A stretch of 64,000 nucleotides of DNA from Nocardioides scoriae (GTDB lineage: Bacteria > Actinomycetota > Actinomycetes > Propionibacteriales > Nocardioidaceae), in assembly GCF_900104965.1 (NCBI RefSeq), contig NZ_LT629757.1, forward strand, positions 62,001 through 126,000, read 5' to 3'. This document shows positions 8,468-16,530 of the stretch, piece by piece; position 1 is the stretch's first letter; every line of letters begins with the position of its first letter. Position numbers and translations under genes: made by a program. The notes beneath the pieces are model-generated. The model made no database searches. It was not told where the DNA came from and saw only the letters and a program-made list of their open reading frames with translations.

Positions 8468-10555
8468 GTGACTCCCTCGGATCCCACGCCCCCCGACCGC
8501 CCGTCCGACGAGACGACCGCCGACCCGCTGCACGACCTCGACGCCTACGTCGCGCTGCCGCGGGTCGGTGGTCTCGCGCTGTCCCCCGCGGGTGACCGCC
8601 TCGTCACCTCCGTCCAGTCGCTCGACCCCCAGCGCACCCGCTGGGTGAGCGCGCTGTGGGAGGTCGACCCGACGGGGGAGCGGCCGGCGCGCCGGCTGAC
8701 GCGCAGCGCCAAGGGCGAGGGCGGCGCGACCTTCGCCCCCGACGGCTCGGTGCTGTTCGTCTCAGGCCGTCCCGACCCCGCCTCCGACGACGACGACGAC
8801 GAGCAGGCGCTGCTGTGGCAGCTGCCCGCCGGCGGCGGCGAGGCGCGCGTGGTCGGCTCCCGGCCCGGGGGCATCGGCGGCGTCCGCGTCGCCCGCACCA
8901 CCGCTGGCCTCGTGACGCTGTCCTCGACCTTCCCGTCCTCGACCGACGAGGAGTCCGAGGCGGCCACCCGCAAGGCCCGCAAGGAGGGCAAGGTCTCGGC
9001 GATCCTGCACGAGAGCGCCCCCGTCCGCTACTGGGACCACGACCTGGGGCCGGCGACGCCGCGCCTGTTCGGCGGCACGCTGCCGGACGCCGGCGACGAC
9101 GCCCGCGTCGAGCTGCGCGACCTCACCCCGGCGGTCGGCCGGGCGCTGGAGAGCGCCGGCGCGGAGGGGTCCTGGGACCTGAGCCCCGACGGCTCCTTCG
9201 TGCTGACGTCGTGGGACGTCCGCGAGCGCGGCGGCTTCCGCCAGGGCCTGGCCCGGGTCGACGTCGCCACCGGCGAGCAGCGGCTGCTGCTCGACGACCC
9301 CGAGTCCGAGTACGCCTCGCCCTCGATCAGCCCCGACGGCCAGCGCGCCGCCCTGGTCCGCTACGTCCGCTCCACCCCGACCGACCCGGGCGACCAGCGG
9401 CTGGTCCTGCTCGACCTCGACAGCGGCGAGCTGCGCGACCTGAGCGGCGACTGGGACCACTGGCCCGCCGGGGAGCTGCGCTGGACCCCCGACGGCACGG
9501 CGCTGCTGCTCCACGCCGACGAGGACGGCCGCTCGCCGGTCTTCCGCTGCGAGGTGGCCACGGGGGAGTTCACCCGCCTGACCCACGACGACTTCGCCTA
9601 CTCCGACGTCCAGGTCAGCCCCGACGGTGCGGTCGTCTACGCCCTGCGCACGTCGTACGCCGAGCCCGCCCGGCCGGTCCGCCTCGACGCCACCACCCCC
9701 GACCAGGAGTCGGTGCCGCTGCGCGGACCCGCCGAGCCGCCGGCGCTGCCCGGCCGGCTGGTCGACGTCGAGACCACCGCCGAGGACGGCACCCGGGTGC
9801 GCTCGTGGCTGTGCCTGCCCGAGGGTGCCTCGGCCGACGCGCCTGCCCCGCTGCTGCTGTGGATCCACGGCGGCCCGCTCGGCTCGTGGAACGCCTGGTC
9901 CTGGCGGTGGAACCCCTGGCTGGCCGTGTCGCGCGGCTACGCCGTGCTGCTGCCCGACCCCGCGCTCTCGACCGGCTACGGCCTGGACTTCGTGGCCCGC
10001 GGCTGGGGCGCGTGGGGCGCGGCGCCCTACACCGACCTGATGGCGGCGACCGACGCGGCCGTGGCCCGCGACGACGTCGACGAGACCCGCACCGCGGCGA
10101 TGGGCGGCTCCTTCGGCGGCTACATGGCCAACTGGGTGGCCGGGCACACCGACCGCTTCGACGCGATCGTCACCCACGCCAGCCTGTGGGCGCTCGACCA
10201 GTTCGGCCCCACCACCGACATGCCGTCCTACTGGGCGCGCGAGATGACCGAGCAGATGGCGCTGGAGAACTCCCCGCACCGCTTCGTCGACGACGTCGTG
10301 TCGCCGGTCCTGGTCATCCACGGCGACAAGGACTACCGCGTGCCGATCGGGGAGGGCCTGCGGCTGTGGGCCGAGCTGGCCGCGCGCGCCGAGGCCGAGG
10401 ACGGCTCGATGCCCCACAAGTTCCTCTACTTCCCCGACGAGAACCACTGGGTGCTCACGCCCAACCACGCGAAGCTCTGGTACGCCACCGTCTTCGCCTT
10501 CCTCGACCACCACGTCCTCGGCGGCGCGTGGGTCACCCCGGAGCTGCTGCGATGA
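8468..10555 (+). CDS. S9 family prolyl-oligopeptidase-like peptidase
   Basis: A 695-aa serine peptidase of clan SC, close to acylaminoacyl- and dipeptidyl-peptidases. The first ~420 residues show repeated SPDG/APDG strands of a beta-propeller that limits access to short peptides; the remainder is an alpha/beta-hydrolase domain. The triad is S548 in GGSFGGYM, D622 in HGDKDYRVP and H660 in PDENHWV. No signal peptide is visible, so it is probably cytosolic. An acidic run DDDDDDE lies in the propeller near residue 108. GTG 8468 is the only start giving the whole N-terminal segment. Its stop overlaps the next start as ATGA, so it is coupled to the threonine aldolase gene. Natural substrates unknown. 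Confidence 0.92.
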   Translation: MTPSDPTPPDRPSDETTADPLHDLDAYVALPRVGGLALSPAGDRLVTSVQSLDPQRTRWVSALWEVDPTGERPARRLTRSAKGEGGATFAPDGSVLFVSGRPDPASDDDDDEQALLWQLPAGGGEARVVGSRPGGIGGVRVARTTAGLVTLSSTFPSSTDEESEAATRKARKEGKVSAILHESAPVRYWDHDLGPATPRLFGGTLPDAGDDARVELRDLTPAVGRALESAGAEGSWDLSPDGSFVLTSWDVRERGGFRQGLARVDVATGEQRLLLDDPESEYASPSISPDGQRAALVRYVRSTPTDPGDQRLVLLDLDSGELRDLSGDWDHWPAGELRWTPDGTALLLHADEDGRSPVFRCEVATGEFTRLTHDDFAYSDVQVSPDGAVVYALRTSYAEPARPVRLDATTPDQESVPLRGPAEPPALPGRLVDVETTAEDGTRVRSWLCLPEGASADAPAPLLLWIHGGPLGSWNAWSWRWNPWLAVSRGYAVLLPDPALSTGYGLDFVARGWGAWGAAPYTDLMAATDAAVARDDVDETRTAAMGGSFGGYMANWVAGHTDRFDAIVTHASLWALDQFGPTTDMPSYWAREMTEQMALENSPHRFVDDVVSPVLVIHGDKDYRVPIGEGLRLWAELAARAEAEDGSMPHKFLYFPDENHWVLTPNHAKLWYATVFAFLDHHVLGGAWVTPELLR

Positions 10556-11568
10556 ACGACCCCACCGGCCTGGTCGACCTGCGCTCGGACACCGTGACCC
10601 GGCCCACGGCGGCGATGCGCCGCGCCATGGCCGAGGCCGAGGTCGGCGACGACGTCTACGACGAGGACCCCACGGTCCGCCTGCTCCAGGAGCGGGTGGC
10701 CGACCTGTTCGGCTTCGAGGCGGCGCTGTTCACGCCGACCGGCTCGATGGCCAACGTGCTCGCCGTGGCGGCCCTGGTCGGCCCCGGCGAGGAGGTGCTG
10801 TGCGAGTCGCGCTCGCACGTGCTGCGGGCCGAGCTGGGCGCCCACGGCGCGCTGACCGGCCTCACCAGCCGCACCTGGATCCACGAGCGCGGCCAGCTCG
10901 ACCTGGCCGCGGTGCAGCAGATGTACGCCCCCGACATGGGGCCGTTCTTCGTGCGGACCACCGCGATCGCGATCGAGAACACCCACAACTTCGCCGGGGG
11001 CACGGTGATCCCGATCGAGGACGTCCGGGCGCTGCGCACCTGGGCCGACGAGGTCGGGGTGGGCGTCCACGTCGACGGGGCCCGGATCTGGAACGCCCAC
11101 GTCGCCACCGGCACGCCGCTGCGCGCCTACGGCGCGGCCGCCGACGTGATGGCCGTGTGCCTGTCCAAGGGCCTCGGCGCCCCGATCGGGTCGCTGCTGC
11201 TGGCCTCGCGCGAGCAGGTCGAGGTCGCGCGGGTGCGCCGCAAGCGGATGGGCGGCGGGATGCGCCAGGTCGGCGTCCTCGCCGCCGCCGGGCTCCACGC
11301 GCTCGACCACCACCTCGAGCGGCTGGCCGAGGACCACGAGCACGCGCGGTTGCTCGCCGAGGCGTGCGGCCAGGACCCGGCGCTCACCGAGACCAACATC
11401 GTGGTCGCCGACGTGCCCGACGCCCCGGCGGTCGTCGCCGCGGCCCGCGAGGAGGGCGTGCTGGTCGGTGCGGTCGGCCCGACCAAGCTGCGGATGCTGA
11501 CCCACCTCGACGTCGGCCGGCCCGAGGTCGAGCGGGCGGCGAAGGTGCTGGGGCGGTTGCTGTCCTGA
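10552..11568 (+). CDS. ltaE: Low-specificity L-threonine aldolase
   Basis: A 338-aa PLP enzyme (fold type I) that splits L-threonine or allo-threonine into glycine and acetaldehyde. The N-terminal DLRSDTVTRPT and GDDVYDEDPTV are diagnostic of the family. The PLP-binding lysine is K206 in CLSKGLGAPIGS, and HVDGARIWNAHVATG contains the aspartate that pairs with the pyridine nitrogen. GGGMRQVG near residue 235 is also conserved. ATG 10552 overlaps the peptidase stop by 4 nt. Pairing with a peptidase suggests amino-acid salvage, which is only an inference. It converges with the second DAHP synthase gene, 28 bp away. Confidence 0.93.
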   Translation: MNDPTGLVDLRSDTVTRPTAAMRRAMAEAEVGDDVYDEDPTVRLLQERVADLFGFEAALFTPTGSMANVLAVAALVGPGEEVLCESRSHVLRAELGAHGALTGLTSRTWIHERGQLDLAAVQQMYAPDMGPFFVRTTAIAIENTHNFAGGTVIPIEDVRALRTWADEVGVGVHVDGARIWNAHVATGTPLRAYGAAADVMAVCLSKGLGAPIGSLLLASREQVEVARVRRKRMGGGMRQVGVLAAAGLHALDHHLERLAEDHEHARLLAEACGQDPALTETNIVVADVPDAPAVVAAAREEGVLVGAVGPTKLRMLTHLDVGRPEVERAAKVLGRLLS

Positions 11569-11596
11569 GGCGCGGCGTCCTGGCCGTGGACCCGGG

Positions 11597-12622
11597 TCAG
11601 ACCCGGCGGCCCACGACCGGGGGCAGCTTGCGGCACGCCGTGGCCAGCTCGCGCAGCTCCTGGCCGTGCAGCGCCTGCGGGCCGTCGCACAGCGCCTGCT
11701 CGGGGTCGGGGTGCACGTCGACGACGATGCCGTCGGCCCCCACGGCGATGGCGGCCCGCGAGAGCGGGACCACCAGGTCACGCCGCCCGCCGGCGTGCGA
11801 GGGGTCGACGATCACCGGCAGGTGGCTGGTGGCCTGGACGACCGGGACGGCGGAGATGTCCAGGGTGGTGCTCGTCGACGGCTCGAAGGTGCGGATGCCG
11901 CGCTCGCACAGCACGACGTCGAGGTTGCCGCGCTGGGCGACGTACTCCGCGGCCATCAGCCACTCCTCGACGGTGGCGTTGACGCCGCGCTCCAGCAGCA
12001 CGGGCAGCCCGGCGTCTCCCACGGCCTGGAGCAGCCCGAAGTTGCCCATGTTGCGGCTGCCGACCTGGAGCATGTGGGCGTGCTCGGCGACCGCGTCCAG
12101 GTCGCGGGCGTCGACCACCTCGGTCACGATCGGCAGGCCCGTGGCGGTGCCGACGTCGGCCAGGATCTCGAGGCCCTTGAGGCCCAGGCCCTGGAAGGCG
12201 TACGGCGAGGTGCGCGGCTTGAAGGCACCCCCGCGGAGCAGCTTGGCGCCGGCCGCCTTGGCCATCTCGGCCGCCTGCAGGGTCTGCTGGGCCGACTCGA
12301 CGGCGCACGGCCCGGCCAGCAGCGTGAACGTGCCCGGCCCGATCGCCACCTCGGCGCCCGCGGGCCCGACGTGCACCGTCGACCGCTCCGGGTGGTGCTG
12401 GCGGCTGACCAGCTTGTAGGGGTCGGAGATCCGGTAGACCTCCTGCACGCCGGGCATGCTGCGCAGGTTGAGGCCGTGGAAGGAGTCGATGTCACCGACG
12501 AGGCCGATGATCGTGCGCACCACGCCCCGGCTGACGAACGCCTGCCCACCGGTCTCCTCGACCCGCGCGGTGACGCGCGCGATCTGCTCCTCCGTGGCGT
12601 CCGGGGACATGACGACGACCAT
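11597..12622 (-). CDS. aroF: Type I-beta DAHP synthase
   Basis: A 341-aa 3-deoxy-7-phosphoheptulonate synthase of the KDO8P-synthase-like (I-beta) family, unrelated in sequence to the class II enzyme at 2413-3756. Residues 1-~75 form the ferredoxin-like regulatory domain seen in the Thermotoga enzyme (VVVMSPDATEEQIARV). The barrel follows with GPCAVES (~104), LLRGGAFKPRTSPYAFQG, LQVGSRNMGNF and the metal-binding IVDPSHAGGRRDLV. It could supply shikimate flux with different feedback control (tyrosine in Thermotoga). ATG 12622 is preceded by TAGCCT at 12634-12629 with a 6-nt gap, so the mRNA is probably leaderless. It is monocistronic. Confidence 0.95.
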   Translation of the reverse strand: MVVVMSPDATEEQIARVTARVEETGGQAFVSRGVVRTIIGLVGDIDSFHGLNLRSMPGVQEVYRISDPYKLVSRQHHPERSTVHVGPAGAEVAIGPGTFTLLAGPCAVESAQQTLQAAEMAKAAGAKLLRGGAFKPRTSPYAFQGLGLKGLEILADVGTATGLPIVTEVVDARDLDAVAEHAHMLQVGSRNMGNFGLLQAVGDAGLPVLLERGVNATVEEWLMAAEYVAQRGNLDVVLCERGIRTFEPSTSTTLDISAVPVVQATSHLPVIVDPSHAGGRRDLVVPLSRAAIAVGADGIVVDVHPDPEQALCDGPQALHGQELRELATACRKLPPVVGRRV

Positions 12623-12628
12623 GATCCG

Positions 12629-12634
12629 AGGCTA
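12629..12634 (-). promoter_or_regulatory. Probable -10 of leaderless aroF mRNA
   Basis: TAGCCT on the minus strand, 6 nt before ATG 12622, fits the TANNNT leaderless pattern repeated across the window. Confidence 0.5.
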
Positions 12635-12722
12635 GGACGGTCCGTCCCGCATGACGGACGGTGATATCGACATCCGGACGGTCGAGTCCCGATCGTGACC
12701 TGCCCCGGGGGGCGTGGTCGGA

Positions 12723-14846
12723 TCAGACGATGCTGATGACGATGGTGCTGCCGCGGGGGGCGCTGCTCCCGGCGCCGGGGTCGGTCGACACGACGTACTG
12801 CACGCCGATGTAGAGGCTGGCGCGCTGCACCTCGACCTCGAAGCCGGCCCGCTCCAGGGTCGCCTGGGCGGCGTCGACGCCGGCGCCGACGACGTCGGGC
12901 ACCTGCACCATGACCGGGCCCTCGGAGACGACCAGCGCGACCTCGTCGCCCTTGACCAGCGTGCCGGAGTCGGGGGACTGGCGGATGACGTCGCCCGCCG
13001 CGACGGTGTCGTCGTTCTCCTCGGTGCGGGTGACCTCGAAGCCCTTGGAGGTCAGCGACTTCTCGGCCGTGTCGGCGTCCTTGCCGGTCCAGTCGACGAC
13101 CTTGATCGGGCGGGGTCCCCGGCTCACCACGAGGTCGACCGCGGCGTCGCGGCGCAGCGCCGTGCCGGCCACCGGGTCGGAGGCGATCACCTGGCCCTCC
13201 GGCACGTCGTCGCTGTAGCGCTCGACCGCGTCGCCGTAGCCGAGCTTCGCGTCGAGCAGCTGCTGCTGCGCGGCGTCCAGGGTGCTCCCGCGCAGGCCGG
13301 GCACGTCGTGGCGCTCAGGGCCGAGCGAGAGGGTGGCGCCGACCGTGCCCTCCTTGCGCACCCGGCCGCCGGGCTCGGGATCGGTCGAGACGACCATCCC
13401 CCGGGGCACGGTCTCGGAGTAGACCCGGTCGGCGATCCGCAGGCTGAGCCCGGCGTCGTCGAGCCGGGCGTCGGCGGCGGCGCGGCTCAGGCCGAGGACC
13501 GCGGGGGCGTCGGTGTAGCGGGCGATCCCGAACCACCAGCCGCCGGCCGCGGCGGCCACGGCCAGCACCAGCACGAGCAGCAGCGCGACCGGTCCGCGCC
13601 GGGAGCGGGTCGGCGTGGTGCGCGAGGGCGGCAGGTCGGGACGGCCGCCGTCGACGGGGTGGCGCTGGCGGGGCGGCAGCAGCGGGGCGGCCGGGCCGGT
13701 CGCGACGACGGTGTCGCGCTCCTGGTCGTAGACACCCGCCTCGTCGCGCGCCGGTCCCGGCGCGTGTCCCCCGAGGGGCTCCCAGCTGGTGCGGGTGTGC
13801 TCGCGGTCGTCGACGGCGCCCGCGGCGCTCCCGGCACCGACCAGCTCGGCGATGCCGACGAGCTCGGCGGGCTCCAGGATCTCGGGCAGCTCGTCGGTGG
13901 TGGAGGCGTCGAGGTCCTCGGTCGGGGAGGAGCCGCGGCCGGCGTAGGAGCGCGGCAGCAGGTCGGCGGTCAGCTCGGCGTCCTCGGTGACGCCGTCCTC
14001 GACGGCGAGCCGGACGCGACGCACCTGCTGGAGGAGCACCTGCGCGTCGGCGGGACGCAGCGCGGCGTCGCGGGCGGTGGCGCGGGCGACCAGCGCGTCG
14101 ACGTACGCCGGGATGCCGGGGGTGCGCGACGAGGGGGCCGGGATGTCCTCGTGGACGTGCTTGTAGGCGACCTGGATCGGGTTGTCGGCCTGGTGGGGCT
14201 TGCTGCCGGTCAGCAGCTCGAACAGCACGACGCCGGCCGCGTAGACGTCGGTGCGGGCGTCGGCGGTGCCGTCGACGACCAGCTCGGGGGCGAGGTAGGA
14301 CACGGTGCCGATGAGCACGCCGCCGGTCGCGGTGTGCTGGGTCTCGGCGTTGATGGCCCGTGAGAGCCCGAAGTCGGCGACCTTGACCCGTCCGTCCTCG
14401 GCGAGCAGGACGTTCTCGGGCTTGACGTCGCGGTGCACGATGCCCGCCGCGTGGGCGGCCGCCAGGGCCGAGAGCACCGGCTCGACCAGGGCCAGCGCCC
14501 GCGCCGGGGTGGCGGGCGTCTCGGAGCGGATCAGGTCGCGCAGGGTGCGGCCGTCGACCAGCTCCATGACGAGGAACAGGGTGCCGTCGTCGTCGCCGGT
14601 GTCGAACACGGCCACGGCGTGGGGGTGCGACAGCCGGGCGGCCGAGCGCGCCTCGCGCTGGAAGCGGCGCACGAACTCCTGGTCGTCGGCCAGCCCCTCG
14701 TGCATCACCTTGACGGCCACGGGGCGGTCCAGCCGCAGGTCGGTGGCCTCGTAGACCATCGCCATGCCGCCGCGCGCGATGGTGCGGCCCACCCGGTAGC
14801 GCCCGTCGAGGACACGGCCGGTCAGGCGCGAGTCTGTGCGGTCCAC
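12723..14846 (-). CDS. pknL: PASTA Ser/Thr protein kinase, PknL-type
   Basis: A 707-aa membrane receptor kinase. The Hanks-type kinase domain (about residues 17-280) has the ATP lysine K46 (VAVKVM), catalytic D140 (HRDVKPEN) and DFGLSRA. A disordered linker precedes one transmembrane segment near 420-442 (GPVALLLVLVLAVAAAAGG), followed by four extracellular PASTA domains up to the C-terminus, which in this family sense muropeptides or lipid II. GTG 14846 has GGAGG four bases upstream; longer readings of the frame lack kinase homology. It is divergent from an Rv2175c homologue, as pknL is in M. tuberculosis; the mycobacterial PknL lacks PASTA repeats, whereas corynebacterial PknL has them. Likely role: coupling wall state to growth control. 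Confidence 0.93.
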   Translation of the reverse strand: MDRTDSRLTGRVLDGRYRVGRTIARGGMAMVYEATDLRLDRPVAVKVMHEGLADDQEFVRRFQREARSAARLSHPHAVAVFDTGDDDGTLFLVMELVDGRTLRDLIRSETPATPARALALVEPVLSALAAAHAAGIVHRDVKPENVLLAEDGRVKVADFGLSRAINAETQHTATGGVLIGTVSYLAPELVVDGTADARTDVYAAGVVLFELLTGSKPHQADNPIQVAYKHVHEDIPAPSSRTPGIPAYVDALVARATARDAALRPADAQVLLQQVRRVRLAVEDGVTEDAELTADLLPRSYAGRGSSPTEDLDASTTDELPEILEPAELVGIAELVGAGSAAGAVDDREHTRTSWEPLGGHAPGPARDEAGVYDQERDTVVATGPAAPLLPPRQRHPVDGGRPDLPPSRTTPTRSRRGPVALLLVLVLAVAAAAGGWWFGIARYTDAPAVLGLSRAAADARLDDAGLSLRIADRVYSETVPRGMVVSTDPEPGGRVRKEGTVGATLSLGPERHDVPGLRGSTLDAAQQQLLDAKLGYGDAVERYSDDVPEGQVIASDPVAGTALRRDAAVDLVVSRGPRPIKVVDWTGKDADTAEKSLTSKGFEVTRTEENDDTVAAGDVIRQSPDSGTLVKGDEVALVVSEGPVMVQVPDVVGAGVDAAQATLERAGFEVEVQRASLYIGVQYVVSTDPGAGSSAPRGSTIVISIV

Positions 14847-14990
14847 GTGTCCTCCGGCGCGGGTGGGGAAGAGAGCCCGACTGACCAGCCACTTTACGGG
14901 TCGCAGGGCCCGGGGCCCGGGAGGCGCCGCCCGCGCACGTCGGATTCGCCGGGTGTGGGGTCCGGCGCGGGGAGGTGCGACCATGGGGTC

Positions 14991-15413
14991 GTGAGTGACG
15001 ACACCCTCCACCCGACCACCGACAGCCCGGACGACGAGACCACCCGGGAGGCGGAGCAGCAGGCTGCCCTCGACGCCCTGGTGGGCGACTGGCTGGACTG
15101 GAAGCAGGCCGCCGCCGAGCTCGGCGTCAGCGTGAGCAAGGTCCGCCAGCTGATCCGCGAGCGGCAGCTGTGCGCGGCCGTGCCGCGGCCGCGCGCCGGC
15201 CAGCAGGTGCCGGCGGCCCTGCTCATGGACGGCGAGATCGTCAAGGGCGTGCCCGGCCTGCTGACGGTGCTCGGCGACGGCGGCTACACCGACCGCGAGG
15301 TCATGGAGTACCTCTTCACGCCCGACGACTCGCTGCCGGGCCGACCCATCGACGCGCTGCGGGAGAACCGCGGCTCGGAGGTCAAGCGCCGCGCGCAGGC
15401 GATGTCGCTCTAG
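14991..15413 (+). CDS. Rv2175c-like winged-helix DNA-binding protein
   Basis: A 140-aa protein like M. tuberculosis Rv2175c, a DNA-binding substrate of PknL. The helix-turn-helix is DWKQAAAELGVSVSKVRQLI at about residues 38-57; the C-terminal half (PAALLMDGEIVKGVPGLLTV, then YTDREVMEYLF) is conserved in the family. The N-terminal ~25 residues are Thr/Asp/Glu-rich (VSDDTLHPTTDSPDDETT) and are the likely phosphoacceptor region. GTG 14991 lies 144 bp from the divergent pknL start, so the two probably share a promoter region. The stop is only 4 bp from the convergent polyprenyl synthase stop. DNA target unknown. Confidence 0.88.
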   Translation: MSDDTLHPTTDSPDDETTREAEQQAALDALVGDWLDWKQAAAELGVSVSKVRQLIRERQLCAAVPRPRAGQQVPAALLMDGEIVKGVPGLLTVLGDGGYTDREVMEYLFTPDDSLPGRPIDALRENRGSEVKRRAQAMSL

Positions 15414-15417
15414 CGCC

Positions 15418-16500
15418 TCACACGGTGCGCTGGGTCGCCTCGTCGGCGAGCCGGGCGAGCGCAACGCGGGCCTCGGGGTCCAGGTCGGACTCCTCCAGGG
15501 CGGCCAGCGCGGTGCCGGTCAGGTGCTCGATCACGGACTCGAGCTGGTCGAGCGCGCCGCTGGAGCGGATCAGCTCGCGCAGCCGGTCGACCGCGGCGCC
15601 GTCGAGGGGGGTGCCCAGCGCCTCGTCGAGCACCCGCGCGGGTGCGGCCGGCAGCGCGTCCAGGGCGAGGGCGACCAGCACGGTGCGCTTGCCCTCCACG
15701 AGGTCGTCGCCGGCGGGCTTGCCCGTGGCCCCGGGATCGCCGAAGACGCCGAGGACGTCGTCGCGCAGCTGGAACGCCTCGCCCAGCGGCAGCCCGAAGC
15801 GGGTCAGCGCCCGGACCTGGTCGGCATCGGCCCCGCCGAGGGCCGCCCCGACGTGCAGGGGCCGCTCGACGGAGTACTTCGCCGACTTGTAGCGCAGCAC
15901 GGTCATCGCGGTGTCGACGTCGGCCCGGCCGCGGGCCTGGGCGGACACGTCGAGGAACTGGCCCGTGACGACCTCGCTGCGGGTGAGGTCGAAGAACCGC
16001 AGCGCGTCCAGCACCCGCTCGGCGGGCAGGCCACAGGTGCGGAGCAGCTCGTCGGACCAGCTGAGCAGCAGGTCGCCGAGCAGGATCGCGGCGGCGGAGC
16101 CGTACTCCTGCGCGCTGCCGGTCCAGCCGTCGGCGCGGTGCTGCTGCTCGAACGCGCGGTGCGTCGAGGGGTGGCCCCGGCGGGTGTCGGAGGCGTCCAT
16201 GAGGTCGTCGTGGACCAGGGCGCTGGCGTGGAGCAGCTCGAGTGCCCCGCACGCCCGGACCAGGGCCTCGCGGTCCTCGTCGGCGGGCGCGCCGGCGACG
16301 GCGTGGTGTCCCCACCAGCCGAAGGCCGCCCGGAGGCGCTTGCCGCCGGTGACGCTGGTGCGGGCGTGGCCCACGAGGCGGTCCGCGTCGGGCCCCAGCT
16401 CGGTCAACCACGAGGCCTGCTCGTCGACGAACCCGATGAGCGTGGACTCCAGGTCCGACCGGAAGGCGGCGGCGTCCCACCGTGCGTGCAGCGCGCTCAT
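15418..16500 (-). CDS. idsA: Polyprenyl diphosphate synthase (GGPP-type)
   Basis: A 360-aa trans-isoprenyl diphosphate synthase that elongates IPP/DMAPP to a C15-C25 chain. The first Asp-rich motif is LVHDDLMDASDTRRG (~115-129) with the two arginines after it; the second is QLRDDVLGVFGD (~250). GGKRLRA near residue 52 binds diphosphate. Small residues before the first motif suggest a C20 or longer product, but chain length is an inference. M. tuberculosis has idsA2 (Rv2173) at the same place beside Rv2175c. ATG 16500 is preceded by TAGGGT with a 6-nt gap, implying a leaderless transcript. The nearby FAD desaturase-like gene (17423-18727) raises the possibility of carotenoid or quinone use. 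Confidence 0.92.
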   Translation of the reverse strand: MSALHARWDAAAFRSDLESTLIGFVDEQASWLTELGPDADRLVGHARTSVTGGKRLRAAFGWWGHHAVAGAPADEDREALVRACGALELLHASALVHDDLMDASDTRRGHPSTHRAFEQQHRADGWTGSAQEYGSAAAILLGDLLLSWSDELLRTCGLPAERVLDALRFFDLTRSEVVTGQFLDVSAQARGRADVDTAMTVLRYKSAKYSVERPLHVGAALGGADADQVRALTRFGLPLGEAFQLRDDVLGVFGDPGATGKPAGDDLVEGKRTVLVALALDALPAAPARVLDEALGTPLDGAAVDRLRELIRSSGALDQLESVIEHLTGTALAALEESDLDPEARVALARLADEATQRTV

Positions 16501-16506
16501 CGGGCG

Positions 16507-16524
16507 ACCCTAGCCCCGTATCCT
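16507..16524. promoter_or_regulatory. Back-to-back leaderless promoters of idsA and metF
   Basis: The whole intergenic space is 30 bp. ACCCTA at 16507-16512 reads TAGGGT on the minus strand, 6 nt before the idsA ATG. TATCCT at 16519-16524 is 6 nt before the metF ATG. The two -10 elements are 6 bp apart, so any -35 elements lie inside the opposite gene. Confidence 0.6.
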
Positions 16525-16530
16525 CGAGAC

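Noticed and set aside
8656-10551. Long frame overlapping the S9 peptidase and joining the threonine aldolase frame
   Set aside because: Upstream part is an Arg/Pro/Gly-rich shadow; the aldolase starts at ATG 10552.
14847-15464. N-terminal extension of the kinase frame past GTG 14846
   Set aside because: It runs antisense through the Rv2175c-like gene and lacks homology; GGAGG supports GTG 14846.
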